This document shows positions 25,167 through 34,800 of a stretch of DNA of 54,711 nt, piece by piece. Origin of the DNA: an uncultured beta proteobacterium. GTDB taxonomy: Bacteria > Pseudomonadota > Gammaproteobacteria > Burkholderiales > Burkholderiaceae_C. The stretch is from NCBI GenBank assembly GCA_903876735.1, contig CAIRAW010000069.1, forward strand, positions 1 through 54,711. Direction: 5' to 3'. Below the pieces are notes generated by a model. The model made no database searches. It saw nothing but the letters and a program-made list of their open reading frames with translations, and had not been told where the DNA came from. Positions within the stretch are counted from its first letter, which is position 1; the number at the start of each line of letters is the position of its first letter. The position numbers and the translations under genes are program-made.

Positions 25167-25523
25167 CTACTCGATTTTTTCCTGGCAGCTGATGCAGCGT
25201 GGCGCTTCGGGCGCTGCGTGCAGTCGGGCTTGCGGAATCTCGACGCCGCAGTCGGTGCATCGGCCATAGCTGCCGGCCTCGATACGCGCCAGAGCCGCAT
25301 CGACCAGCCGTATCTCGGTGGTTTCACGGTCGTCAAGCGCGAGTTCAAGCTCGCGTGCACTGCTGACCTGGCCGCTGTCGAGTTCGGCACTGCGACCCAG
25401 GTGTTCGACCGAGGCCTCGACCCGTCCGACGCTACCGCCGCGCAGGCTGCTCAGTTGTGCCAGCAGACTGGCGCGCTGGGCCAGCAGCTGCTTCTTGAAG
25501 GCTTGGTTGGGATGTGCGCTCAT
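25167..25523 (-). CDS. DksA/TraR-family zinc-finger protein
   Basis: 118 residues from ATG 25523 (an ATG at 25556 would add 11 residues; neither has a clear ribosome binding site). The C-terminal four-Cys finger reads CTDCG-N16-CISCQ, and upstream is RLVDAALARIEAGSYGRC, the family's conserved approach to the finger. A coiled-coil hairpin is suggested by FKKQLLAQRASLLAQLSSL and the acidic ELELALDDRETTEIRL. Such proteins bind the RNA polymerase secondary channel, but this one is shorter than DksA (about 150) and lacks the clear DxxDxA tip, so effects on rRNA promoters cannot be assumed. Confidence 0.88.
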   Translation of the reverse strand: MSAHPNQAFKKQLLAQRASLLAQLSSLRGGSVGRVEASVEHLGRSAELDSGQVSSARELELALDDRETTEIRLVDAALARIEAGSYGRCTDCGVEIPQARLHAAPEAPRCISCQEKIE

Positions 25524-25582
25524 GGGAGGTACCTGTCTGTGTGGTTGAGTTTTCATGGTGCACCCATGGTTTTTGCGCGTCT

Positions 25583-25611
25583 ATGACAAAGGTCAAGACA
25601 TTGGTCATAAT
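25583..25611 (+). promoter_or_regulatory. Sigma-70 promoter overlapped by a 12-bp tandem direct repeat
   Basis: ATGACA (25583-25588), a 17-base spacer and CATAAT (25606-25611) form a strong promoter for the DUF2946 gene. The spacer and -35 are covered by GACAAAGGTCA (25585-25595) and GACATTGGTCA (25597-25607), direct repeats with a 12-base period, a good shape for a regulator site. Transcription would start about 25617-25619, next to the ATG at 25620, so the message may be nearly leaderless. Confidence 0.55.
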
Positions 25612-25619
25612 CGCGCCCC

Positions 25620-25976
25620 ATGCAATCCCTGCGCCATGTCCAGTTGATCGCCCGCTTCGTGCTGGTCTGGTTTGCGCTGTCCGTCGGCGTGGCGATTGCC
25701 TCACCCATCGTCAAACCGCAGGCCATGGAATTGATCTGCTCCGGCTCGGGTGTGATGAAGTTGCTGATCAAGAGCGACGAGGGCAGCGAGGTCGTTTCGC
25801 TGCACACGCTGGATTGCTCTTTGTGCGCCACCGGCTACGCGCCACCGCCGATCGTGCAATGGCATGTCGAGCCGGTGCAGCCGTTGGCCCATGTGTTGCA
25901 AAGCATCCCTGCGGCCCACATTGCGTCGCTGACCGCTGCGCCGCCGCCAGGGCGCGGACCGCCGGCTTTCTCCTGA
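25620..25976 (+). CDS. Small exported protein, DUF2946-like
   Basis: 118 residues. A hydrophobic N-terminal segment (FVLVWFALSVGVAIASP, about residues 13-29) is a signal peptide or anchor. The mature part has Cys40, the pair DCSLC (Cys66, Cys69) preceded by His62, and a Pro-rich tail. These features fit DUF2946, small periplasmic proteins often found beside copper chaperone or copper transport genes. The PCuAC gene follows after 102 bases, which supports a link to copper. The start is set by the promoter just upstream; an independent ribosome binding site is not seen. Confidence 0.72.
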   Translation: MQSLRHVQLIARFVLVWFALSVGVAIASPIVKPQAMELICSGSGVMKLLIKSDEGSEVVSLHTLDCSLCATGYAPPPIVQWHVEPVQPLAHVLQSIPAAHIASLTAAPPPGRGPPAFS

Positions 25977-26078
25977 ACGATTGAACTGATCGCCTCCCTT
26001 GGCACAGGGTAGCGGTAATTTGCCGGAGGCCTGGCGCTATCCGGTTCATGTTTGAATATTGAAGCAGGAATTACAGTT

Positions 26079-26522
26079 ATGAAGATCAAAACACTTGCAC
26101 TCGTCGCAGCATTGGCCTGCGGCACGGTTTTCGCCCAGGGCGTGGAGATCAAGGACGCCTGGGTCCGCACCACGGTGCAGGGCCAGAAGGCCACCGGCGC
26201 CTTCATGAAAATCACCGCCAAGGACGGCGTCAAACTGGTGGGCGCTTCATCCCCCGCAGCCGGCGTGACCGAGGTCCACGAAATGAAGATGGAAGGCGAT
26301 GTGATGAAGATGCGCGCTGTTCCCGGTGGCATCGATATTGCCGCGGGCAGGACGGTGGAACTCAAGCCCGGTGGCTATCACATCATGCTGATGGACCTGA
26401 AGGCCGCGCTGCCCAAGGACGCCACGGTGCCGCTGACGCTGATGTTCAAGGATGGCAAGGGCGTCGAGAGCCGGGTCGAACTCAAGGTGCCGGTGTCTGC
26501 GATGCCGGCGCACCAGCACTGA
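26079..26522 (+). CDS. Periplasmic copper chaperone PCuAC
   Basis: 147 residues. The signal peptide (MKIKTLALVAALACGTVFA) is followed by GVEIKDAWVRTTVQGQKATGAFM, the family opening. The copper-binding set of the H(M)-x10-M-x21-H-x-M type is present: His67 and Met69 in VHEMKM, Met78, and His101/Met103 in GGYHIMLM. PCuAC delivers copper(I) to the CuA centre of cytochrome c oxidase, often together with Sco proteins. The C-terminal MPAHQH tail offers extra metal ligands. ATG 26079 is chosen over 26052 because it gives an intact signal peptide. Confidence 0.93.
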   Translation: MKIKTLALVAALACGTVFAQGVEIKDAWVRTTVQGQKATGAFMKITAKDGVKLVGASSPAAGVTEVHEMKMEGDVMKMRAVPGGIDIAAGRTVELKPGGYHIMLMDLKAALPKDATVPLTLMFKDGKGVESRVELKVPVSAMPAHQH

Positions 26523-26619
26523 GCGCAACTTGCGCACGCTCAGTGCCAAGGATGCCACATTGGGGTAAGCTGTCACCCATTCGGTGCGGACCGTTTCCCC
26601 TCAACCCTTTGGAGACGCT

Positions 26620-27306
26620 ATGAGTGATTCACAAAATTCCGGTTTCGGCAAATTCGTTCCTGGTTTTGACTTTCTCCAGAACCTGGCCAAAGGGGCGACG
26701 CAGAATATTCCGCAGATGCCCAATCTGGCGAACTGGATTGCGCCCACGCTCAATCTGGAGGAACTGGAAAAGCGCATCGACGAACTCAAGACCGTGCATT
26801 TCTGGCTTGAGCAGAACGCCAAGGCGCTCGGCGCCACGGTGCAGGCGCTGGAAGTGCAGAAGATGACGCTGGCCACGCTCAAGGGCATGAATTTCAACAT
26901 GGGCGATGTGGCCAACGCACTCAAGCTAAAGGCTGCCGATTCGGTTGCCTCTGGCGTGCAGCGCATGACCGACACCGCTGCGTCAACGGCCAAGACCATC
27001 TCCGACGTCGCCAGTGGCGCCGGATCGGTCGCCAAGTCGGTGCGCAAGGCGGCTACTCCGGCCAGCAGCGTTGGCGGCCTGATTGACCCGATGCAGCTCT
27101 GGGGTTCGCTGACGCAGCAGTTCCAGCAGATTGCTGCCGGCGCCATGAAGGACGCCAGCAAGAACACGGCCATGGACCTGACCAAGAACATGGCGGCTGG
27201 CCTGGCCAAGGAAGCCGTGAAGGCGACCAAAAAGGTCGCGGCCAAGGCCGCCAAATCCGGCGCTGCGCGCAAGACGGTCCGAAAGGCGCCCGGCAAAGGC
27301 GCGTGA
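26620..27306 (+). CDS. phaM: PHB granule-associated regulatory protein PhaM
   Basis: 228 residues from ATG 26620 with GGAGA at 26611-26615. The N-terminal half has FVPGFDFLQNLA and LANWIAPTLNLEELEKRIDELKTVHFWLEQN (about residues 39-69), the PhaM signature. The C-terminal 35 residues are rich in Lys and Ala (KKVAAKAAKSGAARKTVRKAPGKG), a histone-like DNA-binding tail. In Cupriavidus necator PhaM activates PHB synthase PhaC1 and tethers granules to the nucleoid. A hydrophobic/amphipathic middle section links the two parts. The FIST gene follows 22 bases later. Confidence 0.88.
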   Translation: MSDSQNSGFGKFVPGFDFLQNLAKGATQNIPQMPNLANWIAPTLNLEELEKRIDELKTVHFWLEQNAKALGATVQALEVQKMTLATLKGMNFNMGDVANALKLKAADSVASGVQRMTDTAASTAKTISDVASGAGSVAKSVRKAATPASSVGGLIDPMQLWGSLTQQFQQIAAGAMKDASKNTAMDLTKNMAAGLAKEAVKATKKVAAKAAKSGAARKTVRKAPGKGA

Positions 27307-27328
27307 CGCCGGCGCGGCGCGTGCAGGG

Positions 27329-28591
27329 ATGAAACGTTTTCCTTCTGGTCATGCCACGCATCCGCAGTGGCGCATGGCCGCTGCCTCGGTGCTGGCGCAG
27401 TTGCGCGACCAGATGGCGTTGCCCGACTACGCTCACGCACCGACACTGGCACTGCTCTACATCACGGACCACTACGCCGAACAGGCGCACGAGATCCTCG
27501 AACACCTGAGCGCCGAACTGCCCGAGGTGACTGATTGGTCGGGCACGGTCGGCGTGGGTGTGGCCGCCTGCAATGTCGAGTATTTTGATGAGCCGGCGCT
27601 GGTGCTGATGCTGTGTGACGTGCCGAGCGACCAGTACCGCGTGTTTTCCGGTGTCGCGCCGATGGGTCTGGGTTTCGAGGCGCACACGGCCCTGGTGCAT
27701 GCCGACCCCAACACCGCCGATCTTGGTGAACTGATCAATGAGATGGCGGCGCGCACGGCCAGCGGCTATCTGTTTGGTGGCCTGTCGGCCAGCCGCTCGC
27801 AGAGCGTGCAGTTTGCGGTCGGTGGCAACGGCAACATCAAGGGGCAGGGTGGCGCCAGCGGCGTTTTCAGTGGCGGTTTGAGCGGCGTCGCCTTTGGCGA
27901 GCGCGTCAATCTGGTGTCGCGCGTGACCCAGGGCTGCCTGCCGGTGTCAAAAGTGTATGGCGTGAGCGCGGCGGAGAGCAACGTGGTGCAGCAGCTCGAC
28001 GGCGAGCCGGCACTCGACGTGCTGCTGCGCGAACTCAAGGTCTCGCTCGCGCAGCCCGAGCCGGCGCTCAAGGCCGTGCGCGCCACGCTGGTGGGCTTGC
28101 TGCAAAAGCAGGACCGCGGCGACGCCGTGGCGGTCGGGCGTACCGGCAACTTCGGCAGCGACGTGCTGGTGCGCCACATCATCGGCCTGGACACGGCGCG
28201 TGGTGGCATGGCTGTGTCGGAACAGGTCGAGACTGGTATGCAACTGGCTTTTTGCCAGCGCAATGTGCAGGCCGCCAGGGCCGACCTCATGCGCGTTTGC
28301 GCCGAGATCCGTGAAGAACTCGAACCTGAAGAGATGCCAGTGGAGGAACTGATGGCGTTGACGGCGTCAAGCGGGGTGCCAGCGCCGTTGGCACGGCGCA
28401 TCGTCGGTGCGGTCTATATCAGCTGTTCCGGGCGCGGTGGCCCGCATTTTGGTGGCCCGAGCGCTGAATTGCAGATCGTGCGCCGCGCACTCGGTGACGT
28501 GCCACTGGTCGGTTTCTTTGCCTCCGGTGAGATCGCGCGCAATCACCTTTACGGTTACACCGGCGTCCTGACGGTTTTTGTCGGTAGCTGA
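27329..28591 (+). CDS. FIST sensory-domain protein (FIST_N and FIST_C)
   Basis: 420 residues with no membrane span. The N-terminal half matches FIST_N (SDQYRVFSGVAPMGLGFEAH, and LFGGLSASRSQSVQFAVGG), and the C-terminal half FIST_C (ISCSGRGGPHFGGPSAELQIVRRALGDVPLVGFFASGEIA). FIST domains are thought to sense small molecules, perhaps amino acids, and are usually attached to signalling output domains; here there is none. It follows phaM by 22 bases and may share its transcript. It converges on tgt with 7 bases between stops. Confidence 0.9.
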   Translation: MKRFPSGHATHPQWRMAAASVLAQLRDQMALPDYAHAPTLALLYITDHYAEQAHEILEHLSAELPEVTDWSGTVGVGVAACNVEYFDEPALVLMLCDVPSDQYRVFSGVAPMGLGFEAHTALVHADPNTADLGELINEMAARTASGYLFGGLSASRSQSVQFAVGGNGNIKGQGGASGVFSGGLSGVAFGERVNLVSRVTQGCLPVSKVYGVSAAESNVVQQLDGEPALDVLLRELKVSLAQPEPALKAVRATLVGLLQKQDRGDAVAVGRTGNFGSDVLVRHIIGLDTARGGMAVSEQVETGMQLAFCQRNVQAARADLMRVCAEIREELEPEEMPVEELMALTASSGVPAPLARRIVGAVYISCSGRGGPHFGGPSAELQIVRRALGDVPLVGFFASGEIARNHLYGYTGVLTVFVGS

Positions 28592-28598
28592 TCTTCGG

Positions 28599-29837
<1,239 letters not shown>

Positions 29838-29853
29838 TCAGCGGGGTAGGCGT

Positions 29854-31539
29854 TCAGGCGCCGCTCTGCGGCGTGGCGCGCGCAATGATGGCGCTGACGT
29901 CAACGCCGCGCGGCAACGTGCCGTAGTTGTGGTGGCCGAGTTGCGACAGGCGCGACTGGCAGAAGGCGTCGCTGATGAAGGACGGTGCGCTTTGCACCAG
30001 CAGCGAAGCCTGCAGCGCCAGTGCCATGCGGTCGACCAGGTCGCGCGCGCGGTACTCCACATCCTGCGGGTCGCGCAGGTCTTTGGCCAGATCGGCAACC
30101 CATTGGTCGAGTACGGCGTGCGTACCCTTGGCCTTGCTGGCTTCGGCAAAGAAGGCGTCGATCACGGCCGGTGTTTTGGCCATGGCGCGAAGCACGTCCA
30201 GGCATTGCACGTTGCCGCTGCCTTCCCAGATCGGGTTGACCGGCGCCTCGCGGAACAGACGCGGCATCATGCTGTCTTCCATGACGCCGCTGCCGCCGAT
30301 GCACTCCATCGCCTCGTAGGCGTGGTTCGGCGTGCGCTTGCAGATCCAGTATTTGCCAACGGCTGTGACCAGGCGCACCAGCAGGTCTTCCTGCGTGTCG
30401 CTGCGATGGTCCATGGCGCGCGCCACGCGCATCGTCAGTGTCAGCGCGGCCTCGTTTTCCAGTGCCAGATCGGCCAGCACGTTTTGCATCAGCGGCTGCT
30501 GGTTGAGTACCTTGCCAAAAGCCGAGCGGATCGCGCAATGGTGCAGTGCTTGCGACGCGGCCATGCGCATGCCGGCGCTGGAGCCCACCATGCAGTCAAA
30601 GCGCGTCATGCTGACCATCTCGATGATGTTGCGCACGCCGCGCCCTTCTTCGCCCACCATCCACGCCAGCGCGCCGCGCAGTTCGGTTTCGCTCGATGCG
30701 TTGGAGGCGTTGCCCATTTTCTTTTTCAGGCGCAGCACCTGCATCGCATTCTTGCTGCCGTCGGGGCGCCAGCGCGGCAACAGGAAGCACGACAGGCCGC
30801 CGGCGCTGTGCGCCAGCACCAGAAAGGCGTCGCACATTGGCGCCGAAACAAAGTATTTGTGGCCGACCAACTCGTAGGCTTGACCGGGGCCGCCGCTGCC
30901 CAGTGGGTAGGCTTGCGTGCTGTTGCTGCGCACGTCGGAGCCGCCCTGTTTCTCGGTCATGGCCATGCCGATGGTGACGCCCTGCTTCTGGTTCATCTGC
31001 ACGTTGCGAGGGTCGTACACCGGCGCGGTGAGTTTGGGCAGCCAAAGTTCTGCCAGGTCGGGTTGCAGGCGCAGCGTTGGCACGGCGGCAAAGGTCATCG
31101 TGATGGGGCAGCCGTGCCCGGCTTCGACCTGTGTCTGCAAGTAGTTGCCGGCGGCGCGGGCCACGTGCGCGCCATCTTTGGGGTCTGTCCAGGGCGAGGC
31201 GTGCAGGCCGTGCTCGATGGCACTCTTCATGAGCTGGTGGTAGGCCGGGTGGAAGCTCACCAGGTCGATGCGATTGCCGAAGCGGTCGTGGCTGTCAAGT
31301 TCGGGCTGGTGCTTGTTGGCCAGGCGACCCAGTTCAAGGTAATCGGCCGAGCCAGTGAGTTGCCCGAATGCTGTCAGTTGGCCTTGCGCCCACTGCGCGC
31401 CTTCGCGCCTGACCGATTCAGTCAACACCGTATCCTGGCTGTACATGTTGTAGTCGCACAGCTCGCGCGAGAGGTTGCTCAGCTCGTGTGTTTCGGCCAG
31501 GTAAGGTGATGCGGGTTGGGTTTTGATGCTCATGTCCAT
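29854..31539 (-). CDS. aidB: AidB-type acyl-CoA dehydrogenase family protein
   Basis: 561 residues, the length of AidB rather than of ordinary acyl-CoA dehydrogenases (about 390). Visible are GMAMTEKQGGSDVRSN (FAD/substrate loop), the Arg-rich FKMIVEDE-like segment replaced by MVSMTRFDCMVGSSAGMRMA, and AYEAMECIGGSGVMEDSMMPRLFREAPVNPIWEGSGNV near residues 410-450. AidB of E. coli binds DNA and is linked to protection from alkylation; its enzymatic activity is weak. No ada or alkB gene is close. AAGGAG ahead of the ATG at 31539 decides the start. Confidence 0.9.
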   Translation of the reverse strand: MDMSIKTQPASPYLAETHELSNLSRELCDYNMYSQDTVLTESVRREGAQWAQGQLTAFGQLTGSADYLELGRLANKHQPELDSHDRFGNRIDLVSFHPAYHQLMKSAIEHGLHASPWTDPKDGAHVARAAGNYLQTQVEAGHGCPITMTFAAVPTLRLQPDLAELWLPKLTAPVYDPRNVQMNQKQGVTIGMAMTEKQGGSDVRSNSTQAYPLGSGGPGQAYELVGHKYFVSAPMCDAFLVLAHSAGGLSCFLLPRWRPDGSKNAMQVLRLKKKMGNASNASSETELRGALAWMVGEEGRGVRNIIEMVSMTRFDCMVGSSAGMRMAASQALHHCAIRSAFGKVLNQQPLMQNVLADLALENEAALTLTMRVARAMDHRSDTQEDLLVRLVTAVGKYWICKRTPNHAYEAMECIGGSGVMEDSMMPRLFREAPVNPIWEGSGNVQCLDVLRAMAKTPAVIDAFFAEASKAKGTHAVLDQWVADLAKDLRDPQDVEYRARDLVDRMALALQASLLVQSAPSFISDAFCQSRLSQLGHHNYGTLPRGVDVSAIIARATPQSGA

Positions 31540-31601
31540 GTTGTGTCTCCTTGAATTACGAAGCATGAATCGCTTGCCTCAGGATGTCAACGCTTCCCCT
31601 G

Positions 31602-33737
31602 TCACGTTGGTGCAGCCGCCTTGTCCAGCGCCTTCTTGGCGAATTCGGCGCGCAGGGCGCGCAGCTTTTCGCGCGGGTCTTCCCGCACCGTGGCCTGGTC
31701 GAGCGCCATTTCCGCGATGAAGCGACTCGGCAGCGTTGCCACCAGTTCGCGGCCCTTCTTGCGCTTGCGCGTCCAGCTCACGGCCAGGCTGCGTTGGGCC
31801 CGTGTGATGCCGACGTACATCAGGCGGCGCTCTTCCTGCAAGCGCGTCGCCATGTCCGCGTTGGCGGCCTCGTCCGCGCGTTCGGAGCCGCCGAGCGCGG
31901 CAGCGCCGTCGCTGAGCTTGAACGGCAGCATGCCTTCGTTGACGCCAACCAGGATCACGTGCGGCCACTCCAGCCCCTTGGCCGCGTGCAGGGTTGAGAG
32001 CGTGACCACGTCCTGATCGGTCTCGCGCTCGCTGATGGTCGAGAGCAGAGAAACGGTCTGCGCCACTTCCAGCAGCGTTTTGGGCTCATTGACGGTGTTG
32101 ACACCGGCGGCATCGTCGATCGTGCCGCCGCAGCGCGCCGACATCCAGTCGCAGAAATCGATCACATTGGTCCAGCGCGCGGCGGCCAGTTTCTCGCTGT
32201 CCTCGCCGTCGTACAAATGTTTCTGGTAGTCGATCTCTTTCAGCCAGTCGCGCAGGAAACCCCCGGCGGCCTCGGCGCCCACGGTGTGGCGGGCACGAAA
32301 CTCCAGGTCGTTCACGTAGCGGCCAAATTCATGCAGACTGCCCAGCGCCTTGGCACCCATGACGCTGCCGAGCGAACCGGAGAACAGGGCTTCGAACAGG
32401 CTGACCTTGCGGCTGCTGGCAAAGCGGCCAAGCTGCGCCAGCGTCTGGTGCCCGATGCCGCGCTTGGGCGTGGTCACGGCGCGTAGAAAGGCCGGGTCGT
32501 CGTTGTTGTTGATCCAGAGCCTGAACCAGCTGCAGAGATCCTTGATTTCGGCGCGGTCGAAGAAACTGGTGCCGCCCGAGACCTTGTAGGGAATGTTCGC
32601 CTTGCGCAAAGCCTTCTCGAAGGGTTTGGCCTGGTGGTTGGCGCGGTACAGCACGGCAAAGTGCCGTAGTTCCTGAAACTGCGGCCCGCCGCCCGTGCTG
32701 CCGCCAGCACGCAGGCTCTGGATACGTGCCACCGTGCGCTCAGCTTCGTGGTCTTCGCCATCAGCGTCAACGACGCGCACCGGTTCGCCTTCGCCCAGGT
32801 CGCTCCACAAGTTTTTCGGGAACAGTTTGGGATTGGGGCCGATCACGTTGTTGGCGGCGCGCAGGATGGCGCTGGTGGAGCGGTAGTTCTGCTCCAGCTT
32901 GATGACCTTGAGCGCGGGGAAGTCGATTGGCAGGCGTTTCAGGTTGTCCAGTGTGGCGCCGCGCCAGCCGTAGATCGACTGGTCGTCGTCGCCGACCGCG
33001 GTAAAGCGCGCGCCGGTGGCCGGATTGCCGCCGACCAGCAGCTTGAGCACCTCGTACTGCGTGGCGTTGGTGTCCTGGTATTCGTCGACCAGCACATGGC
33101 CCATCAGGCCCTGCCATTTCTGCCGGACAGTTTCGTGGTTTTGCAGCAATTTCAGCGGCAGGCTGATCAGGTCGTCGAAGTCCACGCTCTGGTAAGCGGT
33201 GAGGCGTTCCTCGTAGTGCGCCATGACGCGCGCGATGATGCGCTCGTTGTCGTTCTGCGCTGCGGCGGCGGCGCGTTCCGCGTTGAGGCCCAGGTTCTTC
33301 CAAAGGCTGATGGTCCACTGCCAGTTGCGCGCCGTGGCGGCGTCCACCGTGCCGCCGGCGTCCTTCAGGATGCTGGTGACGTCGTCGCTGTCCAAAATTG
33401 AAAACTGGGGTTTGAGGCCCAGTGCCGCGCCGTCCTGGCGCAGCATGCGCACGCCCAGCGCGTGAAAGGTGCAGATCACCACGTCCTTGGCCGCGCGCCC
33501 GATCAGGCCCTTGGCCCGCTCACGCATTTCGCTGGCGGCCTTGTTGGTAAACGTGATGGCGGCAATCCGCTGCGGCTCCAGCCCGGCCTGGATCAGGCGC
33601 GCGATCTTGTGCGTGATGACGCGCGTTTTGCCCGATCCGGCCCCGGCCACCACCAGGCAGGGGCCGTGCATGAAATTGACGGCTTCCTGTTGTGCCAGGT
33701 TCAGGCCGGAGGCTGCGTTGGACGGGGGAGAGGACAT
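31602..33737 (-). CDS. rep: ATP-dependent DNA helicase Rep
   Basis: 711 residues. Superfamily 1A motifs are clear: Walker A AGAGSGKTRV (about residues 31-40), motif Ia ITFTNKAASEM, motif II VDEYQDTN, motif III GDDDQSIYGWRGA, motif IV LEQNYRST, motif V LSTLHAAKGLEW and motif VI YVGITRAQRSL. Many blocks (for example DFPALKVIKLEQNYRS and PYKVSGGTSFFDRAEIKDL) match E. coli Rep more than UvrD. Rep is a 3'-5' helicase that clears proteins ahead of replication forks. The frame is open to 33857, but the ATG at 33737 fits the family. A perfect inverted repeat lies just upstream. Confidence 0.94.
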   Translation of the reverse strand: MSSPPSNAASGLNLAQQEAVNFMHGPCLVVAGAGSGKTRVITHKIARLIQAGLEPQRIAAITFTNKAASEMRERAKGLIGRAAKDVVICTFHALGVRMLRQDGAALGLKPQFSILDSDDVTSILKDAGGTVDAATARNWQWTISLWKNLGLNAERAAAAAQNDNERIIARVMAHYEERLTAYQSVDFDDLISLPLKLLQNHETVRQKWQGLMGHVLVDEYQDTNATQYEVLKLLVGGNPATGARFTAVGDDDQSIYGWRGATLDNLKRLPIDFPALKVIKLEQNYRSTSAILRAANNVIGPNPKLFPKNLWSDLGEGEPVRVVDADGEDHEAERTVARIQSLRAGGSTGGGPQFQELRHFAVLYRANHQAKPFEKALRKANIPYKVSGGTSFFDRAEIKDLCSWFRLWINNNDDPAFLRAVTTPKRGIGHQTLAQLGRFASSRKVSLFEALFSGSLGSVMGAKALGSLHEFGRYVNDLEFRARHTVGAEAAGGFLRDWLKEIDYQKHLYDGEDSEKLAAARWTNVIDFCDWMSARCGGTIDDAAGVNTVNEPKTLLEVAQTVSLLSTISERETDQDVVTLSTLHAAKGLEWPHVILVGVNEGMLPFKLSDGAAALGGSERADEAANADMATRLQEERRLMYVGITRAQRSLAVSWTRKRKKGRELVATLPSRFIAEMALDQATVREDPREKLRALRAEFAKKALDKAAAPT

Positions 33738-33751
33738 GGAGATGCTGGGCA

Positions 33752-33770
33752 CTTGTCCGCGAGACAAGTT
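33752..33770. repeat. Inverted repeat ACTTGTC-N5-GACAAGT ahead of rep
   Basis: The two 7-bp arms (33752-33758 and 33764-33770) are perfectly complementary. The repeat begins 14 bases upstream of the rep start and so lies in the probable 5' leader or promoter. It does not match the usual LexA box of betaproteobacteria (CTGT-N8-ACAG). It could be an operator or a leader hairpin. Confidence 0.5.
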
Positions 33771-33834
33771 CTTGGGGCGAAGCGGCGAATCATACAGAGA
33801 CCGGCGGCGGCGCCGAGTGCTGGACAATAGCGGC

Positions 33835-34800
33835 GTGCTGCAGATTCTCCTGATCACCTTTCCTTTTTTCGCGCTGGTGCTGTGCGGTTACCTGGCGGCG
33901 CGCCGGCGCATCCTGCCGCTGGAGGCGGTTTCTGGCCTGAACAGCTTCGTACTGTTCTTTGCACTGCCTTGCATGCTGTACCGCTTTGGCGCGATGTCGC
34001 CAATCGCTCAGTTGCTTGACGCCGGCGTGTTCTTCACCTGGGCTCTGTGCGCCGTGCTGGTGGTGGCGCTCACGGTGGCGATCAGCCGCAATTCGCGTAT
34101 CGGGTGGAACGATGCCGCTTTCGGGGCGCTGGTGGCAGCGTTTCCAAATACCGGTTTCATGGGCGTGCCACTGCTGGTTGCACTGCTGGGGCCGGCGGCT
34201 GCGGGTCCGGTGATCCTGACCATGGTCATCGACATGGTGATTACCACCTCGCTGTGCATTGCATTGTCCCGGCTCGATGGCGCTGACCAGCACGGCGCCA
34301 GCAAGGCACTCAAAAAGGCACTTCAGGGCGTGCTGACGAATCCGCTGCCCTGGGCCATTCTGCTGGGTGCGCTGAGCTCGATGCTGCACCTCGAATTGCC
34401 GAAACCGGTATCGCAAACCGTCGGCATGCTGGCCGATGCGGCTTCGCCAGTGGCGCTGTTCACCATTGGCGCGGTGCTGGCGCGCTCCCAGATGCTGGCG
34501 CTGGCGCAAGGGCATGCGCCGATACCCTGGCGCGACTTCCTGCCGGTGGCCGGCATCAAACTGCTGGTGCATCCGCTGCTGGTGCTGCTGGTCGGAACGC
34601 TGGCGCTGCAGGCCGGACTGCCACTGAGCCGCTCCGCTTTCACCGTTATCGTGCTGGCGGCGGCGCTGCCAAGCGCCAGCAATGTGTCGTTGCTGGCCGA
34701 GCGTTTTGGAGCCGACAACGGGCGTATCGCGCGCATCATCCTGGTTTCGACCGCTGCCGCCTTTGTGACGTTTTCGCTGGCGGTGTCGCTGCGGGTCTGA
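33835..34800 (+). CDS. AEC-family permease (auxin efflux carrier type)
   Basis: 321 residues from a GTG at 33835, which starts right at the first span (LQILLITFPFFALVLCGYLA); the frame upstream to 33469 runs antisense to rep and is not coding. About ten hydrophobic spans in two halves of five. GFMGVPLLVALLG in the first half and ALPSASNVSLLAERFG in the second carry the Asn/Pro and Ser/Asn patterns of the AEC fold. Bacterial members export or import small organic acids such as malate; the substrate here is unknown. Divergent from rep, it ends one base before the priA stop. Confidence 0.9.
   Translation: MLQILLITFPFFALVLCGYLAARRRILPLEAVSGLNSFVLFFALPCMLYRFGAMSPIAQLLDAGVFFTWALCAVLVVALTVAISRNSRIGWNDAAFGALVAAFPNTGFMGVPLLVALLGPAAAGPVILTMVIDMVITTSLCIALSRLDGADQHGASKALKKALQGVLTNPLPWAILLGALSSMLHLELPKPVSQTVGMLADAASPVALFTIGAVLARSQMLALAQGHAPIPWRDFLPVAGIKLLVHPLLVLLVGTLALQAGLPLSRSAFTVIVLAAALPSASNVSLLAERFGADNGRIARIILVSTAAAFVTFSLAVSLRV

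Noticed and set aside
33752..33770. LexA/SOS box for rep
   Set aside because: The palindrome lacks the CTGT-N8-ACAG spacing and bases.
33469..33834. Longer N-terminus for the AEC permease
   Set aside because: The extension is antisense to rep coding sequence and hydrophilic; the first membrane span begins right after the GTG at 33835.
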